A stretch of 64,000 bases of DNA from Rhodopseudomonas sp. P2A-2r (lineage in GTDB: Bacteria > Pseudomonadota > Alphaproteobacteria > Rhizobiales > Xanthobacteraceae). Under the pieces are notes generated by a model. That model saw only the letters and a list, made by a program, of their open reading frames with translations. It searched no databases and was not told where the DNA came from. Position 1 is the stretch's first letter. The number at the start of each line of letters is the position of its first letter. Location: contig NZ_CP110389.1 in the NCBI RefSeq assembly GCF_026015985.1, positions 3,814,001-3,878,000 on the forward strand, read 5' to 3'. Of this stretch, positions 16,466-24,692 are shown piece after piece. The position numbers were made by a program, and so were the translations under genes.

Positions 16466-16703
16466 ATGTTTTCACAAATCAGCTTCACGCTGGTCACGAA
16501 CCCGCGCGCGCAGTTCACCCACTTCATCGACAATTCCGGCATGGTCGCCGTGTTGGACAACGATGATAAGCGAACCGAAGCCCGCGTCGGCGTCTTTCGG
16601 CGGACAAGCAAGTTACGTTCTGCCTTGGGCTGTCAACATGAACATCGCCTCCGGGAAAAATATTTCCGGCGGCTTTCATTATGCGAACTGCCGGATAGAC
16701 TAG
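16466..16703 (+). pseudogene. small hypothetical gene with an extra T
   Basis: The frame from ATG 16466 gives FSQISFTLVTNPRAQFTHFI, then SGMVAVLDNDDKRTEARVGV. At TTT 16595-16597, removing one T lets the sequence run on as GGQASYVLPWAVNMNIASGK and HYANCRID, ending at 16703. The result is a compact protein of 78 residues. This is the only break in the window that needs one base fewer rather than one more. Function unknown. Confidence 0.4.
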
Positions 16704-16736
16704 GTGTGCCGCATCACGCCGCCACAGGAGCGCTTT

Positions 16737-16952
16737 ATGAAGCCGACCCTTTCAATCATCGCAACTATTGCCTTACTCGCCTCATCTTCGGCCTTCGCTG
16801 CCACCAAAGAGCGCCGCGTCGATAACGGCGGCTGCACCATGAAGATTTGCGTCGATAACGGTGTAGCGATGGGTCATCCTCTCGCCAATGCCAAGCGCTG
16901 GTGCGCCGAGAAGATGCCTACCCTGTACGGCCCAATGTGTAAGACCCGCTGA
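16737..16952 (+). CDS. small exported protein
   Basis: AGGAG stands before ATG 16737. The protein has 71 residues with a clear signal peptide (LSIIATIALLASSSAFA, cleavage after AFA). The mature part of about 50 residues has four cysteines (GGCTMKICVDNG, KRWCAEK, GPMCKTR), so two disulfides are likely in the periplasm or outside. The family is not recognised. Confidence 0.6.
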   Translation: MKPTLSIIATIALLASSSAFAATKERRVDNGGCTMKICVDNGVAMGHPLANAKRWCAEKMPTLYGPMCKTR

Positions 16953-16959
16953 CCGGCCC

Positions 16960-17313
16960 ATGGGACGCTACCGCAAGCTGGGTGAACTGCACCCAAGCGA
17001 AATTATCTTCGCCATCTTCAGCGACATCATGAAAGCGCCGACCATCACCATCTGGCAGAATGGGGAGGTCGAACTGCATTAGCACTTCACGCAATACACC
17101 GTCAGGGTTCACGTCGAGCAGGAGAACGAAGAGGAATTCATCGAAATCTCCGATGCACAATACGCGGCCATGCAGCGCATCATCGACTACGGCATGTACC
17201 TCAACCCGGTGCTTGAGGTTTATTTCACCACCTGCTCCACTTTATGGGGCCGCAAGCCGAAGAACTTCGACCGGATGACATTTGAGGAAGCCATGGAGGC
17301 CCGCTTTGATTAG
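16960..17313 (+). pseudogene. hypothetical gene interrupted by an in-frame TAG
   Basis: ATG 16960 opens a frame giving GRYRKLGELHPSEIIFAIF and PTITIWQNGEVELH, then TAG at 17080-17082. The same frame continues without further stops as HFTQYTVRVHVEQENEEEFI, DAQYAAMQRIIDYGMYL and FDRMTFEEAMEARFD to TAG at 17313. Both halves look equally coding, so the stop is a point change in a gene of 116 sense codons. Product unknown. It starts 7 bases after the exported protein's stop. Confidence 0.5.
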
Positions 17314-17386
17314 CCGTGAAATCCCGGTGTGGCAGCGGCGGATTGTGCGCAGGTTCTCCCGGCCCTGCCGTTACAGCGAGGCCGGG

Positions 17387-17479
17387 ATGGAGCTGCGTTT
17401 GAAAGAGCTGCAAATCATGCTCTTCACGCTTTTGATGGGTGGCGCCGCCGTCATTGCGGACGCCATTATCAACACCTGA
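17387..17479 (+). CDS. possible 30-residue membrane peptide
   Basis: GAGG lies 6 bases before ATG 17387. The peptide MELRLKELQIMLFTLLMGG plus 11 residues is a charged helix followed by one membrane segment. It converges on, and overlaps by 11 bases, the end of the H-NS-like gene. The frame is open further upstream, so the true start is uncertain. Confidence 0.3.
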   Translation: MELRLKELQIMLFTLLMGGAAVIADAIINT

Positions 17480-17761
17480 AGGCTTCGAGCGTCAGTCCGC
17501 TCGCCTTCATCTCTTGTTTTAGCCAGGTAGGCTCTGCCCCACGGCCTGCCCACGTTTTGGACGGGTCGGCCTTGCTGCGGAACTTCACCGCCGCCGGTGG
17601 CTTCTTCGACTCCCCGGCTTGAACCCCAATCCCCGTATCTCCGCTTCCAACTCCGCGCGGCGCCGTTCCTTTGCCGCGTTGAACTCGGCGGTGATGAGCG
17701 GGTAAGTCTCCGCCATTTCGGTGAGCTTCAGCGCTTTGAAATTTGATACGACTTTTGACAT
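17469..17761 (-). pseudogene. H-NS-family nucleoid protein, frameshifted at a G run
   Basis: From ATG 17761 (GGAGG 6 bases before it) the protein reads SKVVSNFKALKLTEMAE, then FNAAKERRRAELEAEI, the N-terminal coiled coil of H-NS-like proteins. At 17612-17615 the C4 run (G4 on the coding strand) is one short; restored, the frame gives SKKPPAAVKFRSKADPS, then the DNA-binding loop KTWAGRGAEPTWL and ends EMKASGLTLEAFRC. TWAGRG corresponds to the TWxGRG AT-hook-like motif. The intact size of about 97 residues fits the family. H-NS proteins on islands silence or adjust the expression of foreign DNA. Confidence 0.75.
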
Positions 17762-17841
17762 GCCGCCACCTCCTTGGAGGCAGCCTATAAATTTGCGGGG
17801 CTGCTTCAATGGAGGTTGCAGGGCATGAAGGGGCACTCAGG

Positions 17842-18054
17842 TCAAACGATAACCTTGGCCAGTCCGCCGGTCAGCAATAAGGCCATGGTGGTGGTGGCCA
17901 AATCTTCGCTCCACACACATCGATGACCGCTGTTCCAGCCAGTCCACCATAGGGTGCCGAAGCCCGGCAGGTGTTCGCAGATGTCTTGCCAATCACCATC
18001 TGGAATCTCGATTACGCAGTATCGGCCACTAACAACTATTGCCAAAGAGACCAC
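17842..18054 (-). CDS. small hypothetical protein
   Basis: The frame has 70 residues with a GTG start and weak AGGG nearby: IVVSGRYCVIEIPDGDWQDI, then WWTGWNSGHRCVW and a hydrophobic end (TTMALLLTGGLAKVIV). The sequence looks protein-like, but nothing identifies it. Confidence 0.35.
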   Translation of the reverse strand: MVSLAIVVSGRYCVIEIPDGDWQDICEHLPGFGTLWWTGWNSGHRCVWSEDLATTTMALLLTGGLAKVIV

Positions 18055-18075
18055 CCCTGTGAGAGCGTAAGAGCT

Positions 18076-18119
18076 CGGGCGCCCCCTTGGTTCGCAAAGC
18101 TAGAGGGTGCCCGTTTTAT
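18076..18119 (+). terminator. probable intrinsic terminator
   Basis: CGGGCGCCCCCT pairs imperfectly with AGAGGGTGCCCG and is followed by TTTTATT. It stands just before a new plus-strand gene with its own promoter-like AT-rich region. Confidence 0.45.
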
Positions 18120-18196
18120 TGCAGAGATTGCATTTTTCTTTTGAAGTATACAATTAGTTGAGTGATGCTTCTCCTGCGAGCCAAGGAGAAAACATC

Positions 18197-18583
18197 ATGA
18201 ATTCATTAATACCCGACGGCCATTCCGAGCTTTTCGTTCGGGGCTTTGCCAGCGACCACGAAGACGCAATCACCCTCATCGGTTACGACGAGCGCAAGGC
18301 CGACTACATCGAGACGCCCTACTCTGGCGGCAACCCCGATAACATCCGCTATTACACCCGCAAGATTGAGTGCTGCGCGTTTTACGCGACCGGGTTCACC
18401 TTCAAGCATCCGCACGGCGCCATCATCACCGCTGAATTTGCCGAGCCGGTCCGTGCCCTTGAACGCACGCTTGAAGAGGACGGCGAGGAAATCGACAGCT
18501 TCAGTTTCGATGAGCGGCTTGTGCGCGCCATCGTTGCCAAGCTCGGCAACATCAGCGGCTTGGCCGCAGTGAACTTAATCTAA
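18197..18583 (+). CDS. hypothetical protein
   Basis: ATG 18197 has AAGGAG 9 bases upstream. The protein has 128 residues and is acidic, with a beta-rich centre (RYYTRKIECCAFYATGFTF) and a C-terminal LVRAIVAKLGNISG helix. The adjacent AT-rich stretch with TATACAAT at about 18150 may be its promoter. It is followed 15 bases later by another unknown gene, so a two-gene operon is likely. No family is recognised. Confidence 0.55.
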   Translation: MNSLIPDGHSELFVRGFASDHEDAITLIGYDERKADYIETPYSGGNPDNIRYYTRKIECCAFYATGFTFKHPHGAIITAEFAEPVRALERTLEEDGEEIDSFSFDERLVRAIVAKLGNISGLAAVNLI

Positions 18584-18598
18584 GAGAAAGAGAGGGAT

Positions 18599-19357
18599 TT
18601 GGAGCAGTTTGCTTTCGACTTTATGCTTCCGCCGCCGCCTCCAGCTATGCCTATCGCAGCGGCGCTCATTGCGGCGGGATATGCCACCGGTGATTACGAC
18701 CTTCAGATTAACCGACACATCTCGAACTACGATGACGTGCCTGCCCCGTCGCGGCTGTACCAATTCCCTATTGAGTATTTCTCACCTAACCTGGACGGCA
18801 TTGAAGGCCTATATCTCAGCCATCCCGGACTCGCCGATTTCCCGTTCGTCAAACGTGTCTCGGAGGCCATCGGTTTACCGATAGACGCGCGCGCCGAAGA
18901 CGAGTTTGGGCGACCGTTCTGTGACCTGGCTGAATGGTGGCACGCCGTTGATTTGATGGACGATAAGAACTGGCGTCACCTTATGGATACACAGCACCTG
19001 ACAACCCGCGATGACCTGTTGAATGCGTTGTCTTTCCACCTTGAGACCGGCGACATCAAAACATCCACCGCGCGCACAATCCTAGGGATGCTTGGACAGC
19101 TGGAGCCCATAGACCGTTCCGTAACCGCCATTCTCGGCGACGGAATTAGTCCGTGGCTCATCAACATCGGTGGCAATGGGAAGCCCGTGAAGTGCCCAAA
19201 GGATTGGGCTCTAAACGTCAAGCGTTTCGACAATGCAGCTTGGATGCTAATTCACGGCATTGAGGACGGATGGCTTCATATGCCGAAAAGCAAGCACCTG
19301 AGTTTAACGGCAAAGGCAGTCAGTGCCCGTGCCGAAATGCAAATCGGTCAGTACTAG
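18599..19357 (+). CDS. hypothetical protein, 252 residues
   Basis: TTG 18599 is the start, with AGAGGG just upstream. The N-terminus is hydrophobic and proline-rich (FDFMLPPPPPAMPIAAAL). The rest is soluble: PFCDLAEWWHAVDLMDD, RTILGMLGQLEPI and KHLSLTAKAVSARAEMQIG. The last stretch is typical of a helix ending a phage-type protein. It is the second gene of the pair with the 128-residue protein before it. Function unknown. Confidence 0.5.
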   Translation: MEQFAFDFMLPPPPPAMPIAAALIAAGYATGDYDLQINRHISNYDDVPAPSRLYQFPIEYFSPNLDGIEGLYLSHPGLADFPFVKRVSEAIGLPIDARAEDEFGRPFCDLAEWWHAVDLMDDKNWRHLMDTQHLTTRDDLLNALSFHLETGDIKTSTARTILGMLGQLEPIDRSVTAILGDGISPWLINIGGNGKPVKCPKDWALNVKRFDNAAWMLIHGIEDGWLHMPKSKHLSLTAKAVSARAEMQIGQY

Positions 19358-19497
19358 CCATGCCCCCAGTGGAAGAAGGCTGCGACTGCCATTGCGACGC
19401 GGACGACAAACCACCGGCTTTCAGATGACCGGACGGGCTTCGATTCTAGGATAATTTCACGTTCTTCAGTGATGGTCAGACGCCGGGTAACTTTCAT
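19354..19497 (-). CDS. 47-residue protein with a C-terminal hydrophobic helix
   Basis: AAGGAAGAGG lies 9-10 bases before ATG 19497. The frame codes for MKVTRRLTITEERE, then IILESKPVRSSESRW and FVVRVAMAVAAFFHWGHG. The basic, soluble start and single C-terminal membrane helix are typical of small tail-anchored proteins. It converges on the preceding plus-strand gene with a 4-base overlap. Confidence 0.4.
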   Translation of the reverse strand: MKVTRRLTITEEREIILESKPVRSSESRWFVVRVAMAVAAFFHWGHG

Positions 19498-19940
19498 TGG
19501 GCAAGCCTCTTCCTTGCGCGAAACGACATCGCGCGAATGGTTGACAGATTGCCTGGAGGTGAGGGAAAACCCTCAACGTTGCGGAGGAGAGCTTCGGCTC
19601 ACCACCAGGTTCAGACGGTGCTTGTCGAGAGCACCGTCTGAACAATACCTAGACTCCCCACCGATCGACACGGCGATTCCCCGTTATACCCGGAAAAAAC
19701 GCGACCGCTTTTGCGATGTCGATTGTTGCATTTTTGCCGAAATGAAAAATACGGTTTCTGGTCAGAAGCTTAGGCTGTGTGTAAGTTTTCAAACAGCGCG
19801 GTTGACTTGGGATAACTTTTTTAGCCGATTTCCGTGGACAGTTTTCTGCGTGCGCAGGTTGCCTTTTTCGCGACGAGAGCACGACCGCTTGACGGCGGTT
19901 CGCCAAATCAGATTCCATGGCTGCGACCCAGGAGCATCCC
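19498..19940. other. gene-free stretch with a perfect 13-bp hairpin
   Basis: TTCAGACGGTGCT at 19610-19622 and AGCACCGTCTGAA at 19630-19642 form a perfect hairpin with a 7-base loop and no T tract. It could be a protein-binding site or part of an RNA. No convincing gene otherwise. Confidence 0.4.
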
Positions 19941-20177
19941 ATGGACGAACACCTCATTCACCGGACCTTCACCCCCGCCGAGGACGGCAAGGTTCACGTA
20001 GAGGAAGTGTGGAACATGACCAGCAGGCAGGATCGAGAATTCCCACCGCCGAACCCCATGGTCTGCAACATGACCATCTCCAGTGAGCTCCACGAGCAGT
20101 TGAAGGAACGCGTTGCCGAATTCCTCAGGATCGGGAGGATGAAGCCCGAGGCGGCAGCAAGGACGACGTGGTTCTGA
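19941..20177 (+). CDS. small hypothetical protein
   Basis: ATG 19941 follows AGGAGC by 5-6 bases; an upstream ATG at 19917 lacks such a site. The protein has 78 residues: HLIHRTFTPAEDGKVHVEEV, then MVCNMTISSELHEQLKERV and a basic helix. The SELHEQLKERVAEFLRIG part could be a helical interaction domain. Function unknown. Confidence 0.45.
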   Translation: MDEHLIHRTFTPAEDGKVHVEEVWNMTSRQDREFPPPNPMVCNMTISSELHEQLKERVAEFLRIGRMKPEAAARTTWF

Positions 20178-20376
20178 GCCCGTCCTGCGCACCTTCAAAC
20201 AAGCACCCGCCCACCCGATGGGTGGCCGCTCCGGTTCGGTGCTTGCTGTGAAGACACGGGGCTCCAGGAAGGCCGGTGATTGGAGCCGGAGCCGCCACCT
20301 GCCCCACCTTGCAATCAGGCGCCGTGCGCCTATCTGGGAATCTCTGACGGTAGAGCCTTCCAGGGCTCCCGGCGCG

Positions 20377-20410
20377 AAAGGCCCTGCTGACCCCCTCAGC
20401 AGGGCCTTTT
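20377..20410 (+). terminator. strong intrinsic terminator
   Basis: AAAGGCCCTGCTGA and TCAGCAGGGCCTTTT pair almost perfectly around a short C-rich loop. The A and T flanks make it effective in both directions. Confidence 0.75.
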
Positions 20411-20452
20411 GCTTATCCACAGGCCTTCGTAGGGCTGGGATGGCCCAAAGAT

Positions 20453-20476
20453 AAAGGCGCCCAGAGAAGCGCCTTT
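20453..20476. terminator. second terminator-like hairpin
   Basis: AAAGGCGC and GCGCCTTT pair around 8 bases, 43 bases after the stronger terminator. Together they isolate the region to the right. Confidence 0.55.
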
Positions 20477-20478
20477 GG

Positions 20479-21431
20479 CTTGAAGGGTGACGCAGGGGTG
20501 CATCCCCGCGAGGTTTAGACCCGTTGCCTCTTGCGGGCACTCGGGAGCCGGAGGGCACCGGCTGAAACGGAAGTGGAACGAGCCGGTGTGCCCCGGCATG
20601 CATTTTGCTGCATTTTCTCGCCCTGTAACGGAACGCTGAACGACCGATTATTCAGCGTTTTCAATCGCATAGGCGGTACAAAATTTGGTCGGTCCAGAAA
20701 CGCTCCACCATGGCAAAGTCAGATCATGCCGATGAAAGCCACCTAGTCGAGTTAAGAGTGAAATTTTTGAGTTAAATGCTTTTGCTTTTCGGGGGCGGCG
20801 CATGCCCCCGATAGGCCCCCTCCCCTTAGAAGGGACCCGCCACTAAAATTTGATCGCGATGTTAACGAGACGGCCACCGGAGCGGCAGTATCGCGGCGAG
20901 TACGATGGCCGTCGTGGCCATTCTTGTTTCAGAGTTGAATGGGTTGGGACCGCGCCCGGCGGGTGCCGATCGACCGGAAGTGAGCACACATCGCGGCGGC
21001 GGTGTCGAACGCGGCCCCCATCTAAACGCGTCGGTTTTAGTCGTAGATCGCGGTAAGTTCCTGAGGCCTTAGGAAGCCCGCCTGTGCGCCCTTACTGGCT
21101 TGATCCCTGATCCCTGCCCACCCCGCCATCGCACTGGTGGCCCGCGCCCGGCGGTCCGATACGCTGGCCGGTTTGCGCCCGTCATGTCTGGCACAATTCA
21201 TCCAGGGTGATGCTGACCGGCTCGAGGCTGACAGGCTGGTAGCGCGGCGACGCGTGCGCCGGTTGGCCTGTCATTCCCATCATCACGGAACAGTCACACA
21301 CCGGGACTCATCTTCTCGATTTCCCTGGTCGATCAGACATAAACTCTCATTTTCGGAGTGACCCTATGCTGTGCGCCCTAGTAAGAACTAGGGGCGCACG
21401 CAGCGCAATTTGGGCATTTCAGAATTTACAG
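20479..21431. other. gene-free stretch beside the iterons
   Basis: Nearly 1 kb without a gene I can support on either strand. It includes an AT-rich patch at 20755-20785. Together with the repeats at 21432-21600 it may belong to a replication origin. Confidence 0.4.
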
Positions 21432-21600
21432 TTCACGCGCGCTTCACGTGGTTCACGCAAAACGAAGTTAGGCCCGTGGTTAGGGCCTAAATTGCCGTTT
21501 TGGTGTTCACGCCAACCTTCACGCACGCTTCACGCAAGAGGCCTAGAAGCTCTTCACGCAAACCTTCACGCAAGCTTCACATAAGGGCACTTTGCGTGAA
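21432..21600 (+). repeat. TTCACGC iteron array, candidate replication origin
   Basis: TTCACGC or a one-base variant occurs at 21432, 21443, 21452, 21506, 21518, 21529, 21553, 21565 and 21576, with an inverted copy (GCGTGAA) at 21594-21600. Spacing within groups is 9 to 12 bases, about one helical turn, as in plasmid iterons bound by Rep proteins. The array ends 5 bases from the stop codon of the RepA-like ATPase gene. Confidence 0.75.
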
Positions 21601-21605
21601 GGATT

Positions 21606-22961
21606 TCAGGCCTCAAGAGTCACCCCAATGACCCGGCGGATGACCCGCTCGGCTCCCCCGCTGTCCCGGTCCACCAGTTCGACGGTGATCTGCCCCGCCG
21701 CCTGTAGCCGCTCGACCGCCCGCTCGACGCGCATACGCCGGGCATGCCCGTCCTTCTTGGTCGTTCCCTTGGTCCTACCGGTCTTGTCCCCACGAACCTT
21801 GGAACGGTCGCGAAGCCGATCAGCCGATAGGCCGATCAGTTCGGTCAGCCGGGCCACGGTGGTGCCGTATCCTGCGCCCTTGCCGTCGAGGAACCGCAAA
21901 ACCAGATCGTCCAGCGTCTTCACGGTGCCGTCTGCCAGCGCGGCAGCGATGATATCCGCTGCGTTATCGTCGTCGGCCTCAACCGCACCGAACCGATTAA
22001 ACGACACGAAGGCCGACGTGTAATCCAGCCCCTTCGGCGTCTCGCCAAGGATGCGGGTCACCAGCTTGAAGGTCGATCCGCTCGCAGTCGCGATGCCATC
22101 CCGCTGTTTCTTGTTCACAAGGGTGTGGGTCGCGTCGTCGCCGGTGCCGTCCTTCTCGACCATGTAAGCGAAGTCCCACGCCCCCTCCTGAGTGACCGAC
22201 CCCGAATAGGTATCGCCGTTCTTCGTGGTGTGCACAAGAATCCAGATCGTGCAGCCCATCAACTCCGCAAGCTTACGCAGTTCGGCATACAGCGGCTCGA
22301 CAGCCTCATCTGCTGAACGGGAACTGCCTTTCTCCAGAAGCAGGCCGAAATGATCCAACGCTAGCAAGGCCGGGAATCGACCGAGGCGCTGCTTATACTC
22401 GCAAGCAATCTTGTAGATGCGAGCACAGGCCCTGTCAGACGGCATGCCGATGGGAAAGTTCGAAAGGTCAGCAGCAATCGACTTGGCAATCTCACGATGC
22501 CCAAACGCATCGGGATTCACGTCGAGGCGCTTGGCCTCTTGTTCGCCCATAGGCATATAAAGCGCTGCCATGCGTCGTCGGTGGCCTTGCTTGCCTTCAC
22601 CGCCGATGTAGAGCGCGCCGCCCTGATCGACCCGCTGACCGTTGAACGAACCACCCTCTGCGAGCAACTTGAGAACATGGTGACACAGGAACGTCTTGCC
22701 CGCGTTCGGTGCGCCGATCAGGGCGCCAACACTGACAGCCGGAATGAAACCCGGCACCAGTTCATCAACCGGGATCAACTCCAGCGCACTCTCTGACCCG
22801 AACTCAAGCCCGTCTTCTGACTTGCGGCTGGTGAGGCCTGCGGCACGCAAGGCTTGCTGGTAGGCTTCAAGCTCGCGGTCGGCTTCCTTCTTGATGCCGG
22901 TGTCATTGCTGACCACCTTGAGCTTCGCGCGCATGGCTTCTTTCTTACCTGGTTCGGCCAT
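21606..22961 (-). CDS. RepA-like AAA ATPase (replicative helicase type)
   Basis: The protein has 451 residues from ATG 22961, with GAGGAGC 7 bases upstream. GALIGAPNAGKTFLCHH is the Walker A loop; GGALYIGGEGKQGHRRRM, FPALLALDHFGLLLEKG (Walker B) and GCTIWILVHTTKNGDTYSG (sensor, His-Thr-Thr-Lys) follow in the order of RecA-fold helicases of the RepA/DnaB type. The C-terminal 130 residues contain a basic Lys/Arg-rich stretch and a probable winged helix. It starts 2 bases after the primase gene stop, so primase and helicase are coupled, and it ends beside the iterons. Confidence 0.85.
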   Translation of the reverse strand: MAEPGKKEAMRAKLKVVSNDTGIKKEADRELEAYQQALRAAGLTSRKSEDGLEFGSESALELIPVDELVPGFIPAVSVGALIGAPNAGKTFLCHHVLKLLAEGGSFNGQRVDQGGALYIGGEGKQGHRRRMAALYMPMGEQEAKRLDVNPDAFGHREIAKSIAADLSNFPIGMPSDRACARIYKIACEYKQRLGRFPALLALDHFGLLLEKGSSRSADEAVEPLYAELRKLAELMGCTIWILVHTTKNGDTYSGSVTQEGAWDFAYMVEKDGTGDDATHTLVNKKQRDGIATASGSTFKLVTRILGETPKGLDYTSAFVSFNRFGAVEADDDNAADIIAAALADGTVKTLDDLVLRFLDGKGAGYGTTVARLTELIGLSADRLRDRSKVRGDKTGRTKGTTKKDGHARRMRVERAVERLQAAGQITVELVDRDSGGAERVIRRVIGVTLEA

Positions 22962-22963
22962 GA

Positions 22964-24133
22964 TCAAAGCTCCTCAACTTCGCCGAACGCCACGCCATCG
23001 GTAGGCAGTCCAGGGTTAAATTTGCTGTGCTTCGCCTTAACCCAGTCATGCGCGAAGTTCTCCAGATTGAAACAGCCGGTCTCACCGTTGCGGCTGCGGT
23101 CGCCAATGTAGTCGCCCACGATGCCGTCTAGGTTATCCGTGTTGGAAAGACAGCAGCACACTGCAAGGCCTTCGACCGCCGACATACACCAGAACGTCGC
23201 TCGCACCATTTGCATAAACCTGAAACGATGCGCGGACTTAGAGGTGTCACCGAAACGCTCTTCGGTCTTTACGCCGAACACAGGCAGATTAAGAAAAGCG
23301 TCATAAGCCAAGTACAGTTCCGCCGGGTCGAACAGCAGCGCGTCGTCTTCATCAACGCTGTCAACCTTGCCACAGCCAGCGGAACGAAGTTGAGCAAGTG
23401 TGTCGCGCTCCTCGACGTTGCGCGCAGCCGTTGCCTTGGGGTCGGAATGTTCGCTGCTCTTGATCTTGAGCCGCAGACACTCCGGCAGCGGCACCAACGT
23501 CTTGTCGTTAATCGCTTTAATGAACCGTTGCAGATCCTTCATGCTGCCATATCGCTTCCCGTCGAGACGCCATGCAGCCGGTGCGACTGATTGACCCGTG
23601 CGTCCACGTACGTCACAGCCGAGTTCACCCTTGATCGAACCGGGACTGCTGCCGAGACGTTCGGGGTTCGTGTAGTACCAATGACCGCCGCCATCCCGCG
23701 TCGGAATGCACAGCGCCCCGTCAGGCGTGCCGCCGTGCTGTTCCATGAACGATGCGAGTAGCGCGGGGCCGTTGTCCTTCTGATCAGCGTCCACAACGAT
23801 CAGGTTTGCAGGACCGCAGGCGATGCTTGGCACCGCGTCAGGAAACTCGCGCCACATGCGCTTGACGGTGTGTTCGTTGAGTGTGCAGCCGACAAACATC
23901 GGTTCGTGCCTGTGCTTCTCGACGTAATTCGCAATCGACAGTTCGCGTTGGTCGCTATAGGCGGCATCGTTCACGACGGAGTCGAGAGTGTGCCACATAA
24001 CCACCAACGGCGTCTTGCCTGATGACGGGAACACAGGAACGCCAATCTTCACCAACGCCAGCGCAATGACGCGGTTTGTGCTGCGGCGTTCATTCTCGTT
24101 GTCGATCTTGTTTTTAGGCGGAGATACGGTCAT
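22964..24133 (-). CDS. bifunctional DNA primase/polymerase (PrimPol) protein
   Basis: The protein has 389 residues, starting at ATG 24133. Residues 25-45 (ALVKIGVPVFPSSGKTPLV) open the Prim-Pol domain; NLIVVDADQKDNG holds the catalytic DxD, and GGGHWYYTNPE the conserved His block. SIKGELGCDVRGRTGQ resembles the third motif. The enzyme would lay primers for the island's own replication. It is followed by the RepA-like helicase and preceded by three small genes on the same strand, in the usual order of satellite or plasmid replication modules. Confidence 0.85.
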   Translation of the reverse strand: MTVSPPKNKIDNENERRSTNRVIALALVKIGVPVFPSSGKTPLVVMWHTLDSVVNDAAYSDQRELSIANYVEKHRHEPMFVGCTLNEHTVKRMWREFPDAVPSIACGPANLIVVDADQKDNGPALLASFMEQHGGTPDGALCIPTRDGGGHWYYTNPERLGSSPGSIKGELGCDVRGRTGQSVAPAAWRLDGKRYGSMKDLQRFIKAINDKTLVPLPECLRLKIKSSEHSDPKATAARNVEERDTLAQLRSAGCGKVDSVDEDDALLFDPAELYLAYDAFLNLPVFGVKTEERFGDTSKSAHRFRFMQMVRATFWCMSAVEGLAVCCCLSNTDNLDGIVGDYIGDRSRNGETGCFNLENFAHDWVKAKHSKFNPGLPTDGVAFGEVEEL

Positions 24134-24371
24134 CAATCTGGCCCTTGGCGGTTCGGAGTGAGTTCAGGATTGCTTCAACCCAACGGTAGGTTTCGCGGGC
24201 TGAATTCAACAATTCGAAAGACTCGCGGCTGTTCGCGATCTTGTTCCTGTCAAAACTGATTGTGTAGCAACTCTTCGCGCCGCTGCGGAAGCGAACCACG
24301 AAGGCGTAACCATTCGCGCTTTTGCTGTGGTACAGCTCTGTGCCGTTCATTTCTGCTATGAAGCGGCTCAT
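24114..24371 (-). CDS. small hypothetical protein before the primase
   Basis: The protein has 85 residues; its end overlaps the primase start by 20 bases and its ATG overlaps the preceding gene's stop by 4 (ATGA). Segments FVVRFRSGAKSCYTISFDRN and ETYRWVEAILNSLRT look like a small alpha/beta domain. Coupling to the primase suggests a replication accessory role. Confidence 0.55.
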   Translation of the reverse strand: MSRFIAEMNGTELYHSKSANGYAFVVRFRSGAKSCYTISFDRNKIANSRESFELLNSARETYRWVEAILNSLRTAKGQIDDRISA

Positions 24372-24673
24372 GCAACTTGCTCTTGGACGTAACGGGCGAG
24401 CGCCCGCAGTTCGCCGTTGTCACTTTTCCGAGCCGGATCCAATGGATGTTCGCCCATGCAACCGGCCAACGTTGACAGGTTGGTGTCGACAGCGCGATCA
24501 TCGCTGAAGTCGCGCAGCACGTCGACCAGGTAGAGGCCCGCTTTATACTTCGTGGTGACCGGCTTGTTCAGTGCGGTCGCTGCGACGGTATTGGTCAGGT
24601 TCTGCAGGCGCCGTTCATCGGTCATGTGCGCTGCGATCTCTGCCGGGGCCAGGGAGATGTCGATGGTGGTCAT
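24368..24673 (-). CDS. small hypothetical protein of the replication operon
   Basis: The protein has 101 residues, acidic and mainly helical: EIAAHMTDERRLQNLTNTVA, YKAGLYLVDVLRDFSDD, NGELRALARYVQEQVA. Linked to its downstream neighbour by an ATGA overlap. The family is not recognised. Confidence 0.55.
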   Translation of the reverse strand: MTTIDISLAPAEIAAHMTDERRLQNLTNTVAATALNKPVTTKYKAGLYLVDVLRDFSDDRAVDTNLSTLAGCMGEHPLDPARKSDNGELRALARYVQEQVA

Positions 24674-24692
24674 GGTGTTGGCGTCCTTTCAG

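Noticed and set aside
17080..17082. Pyrrolysine or suppressor-tRNA recoding of the TAG
   Set aside because: No pyl genes or suppressor tRNA are seen; a point mutation in a decaying island gene is simpler.
17282..17386. Upstream extension of the 30-residue membrane peptide
   Set aside because: It overlaps the end of the preceding gene and lacks a ribosome binding site, so only the part from ATG 17387 was listed.
19469..20086. 205-residue open frame on the plus strand
   Set aside because: Arg/Ser/Cys-rich without any structured block, it crosses the perfect hairpin and overlaps the better-supported gene at 19941.
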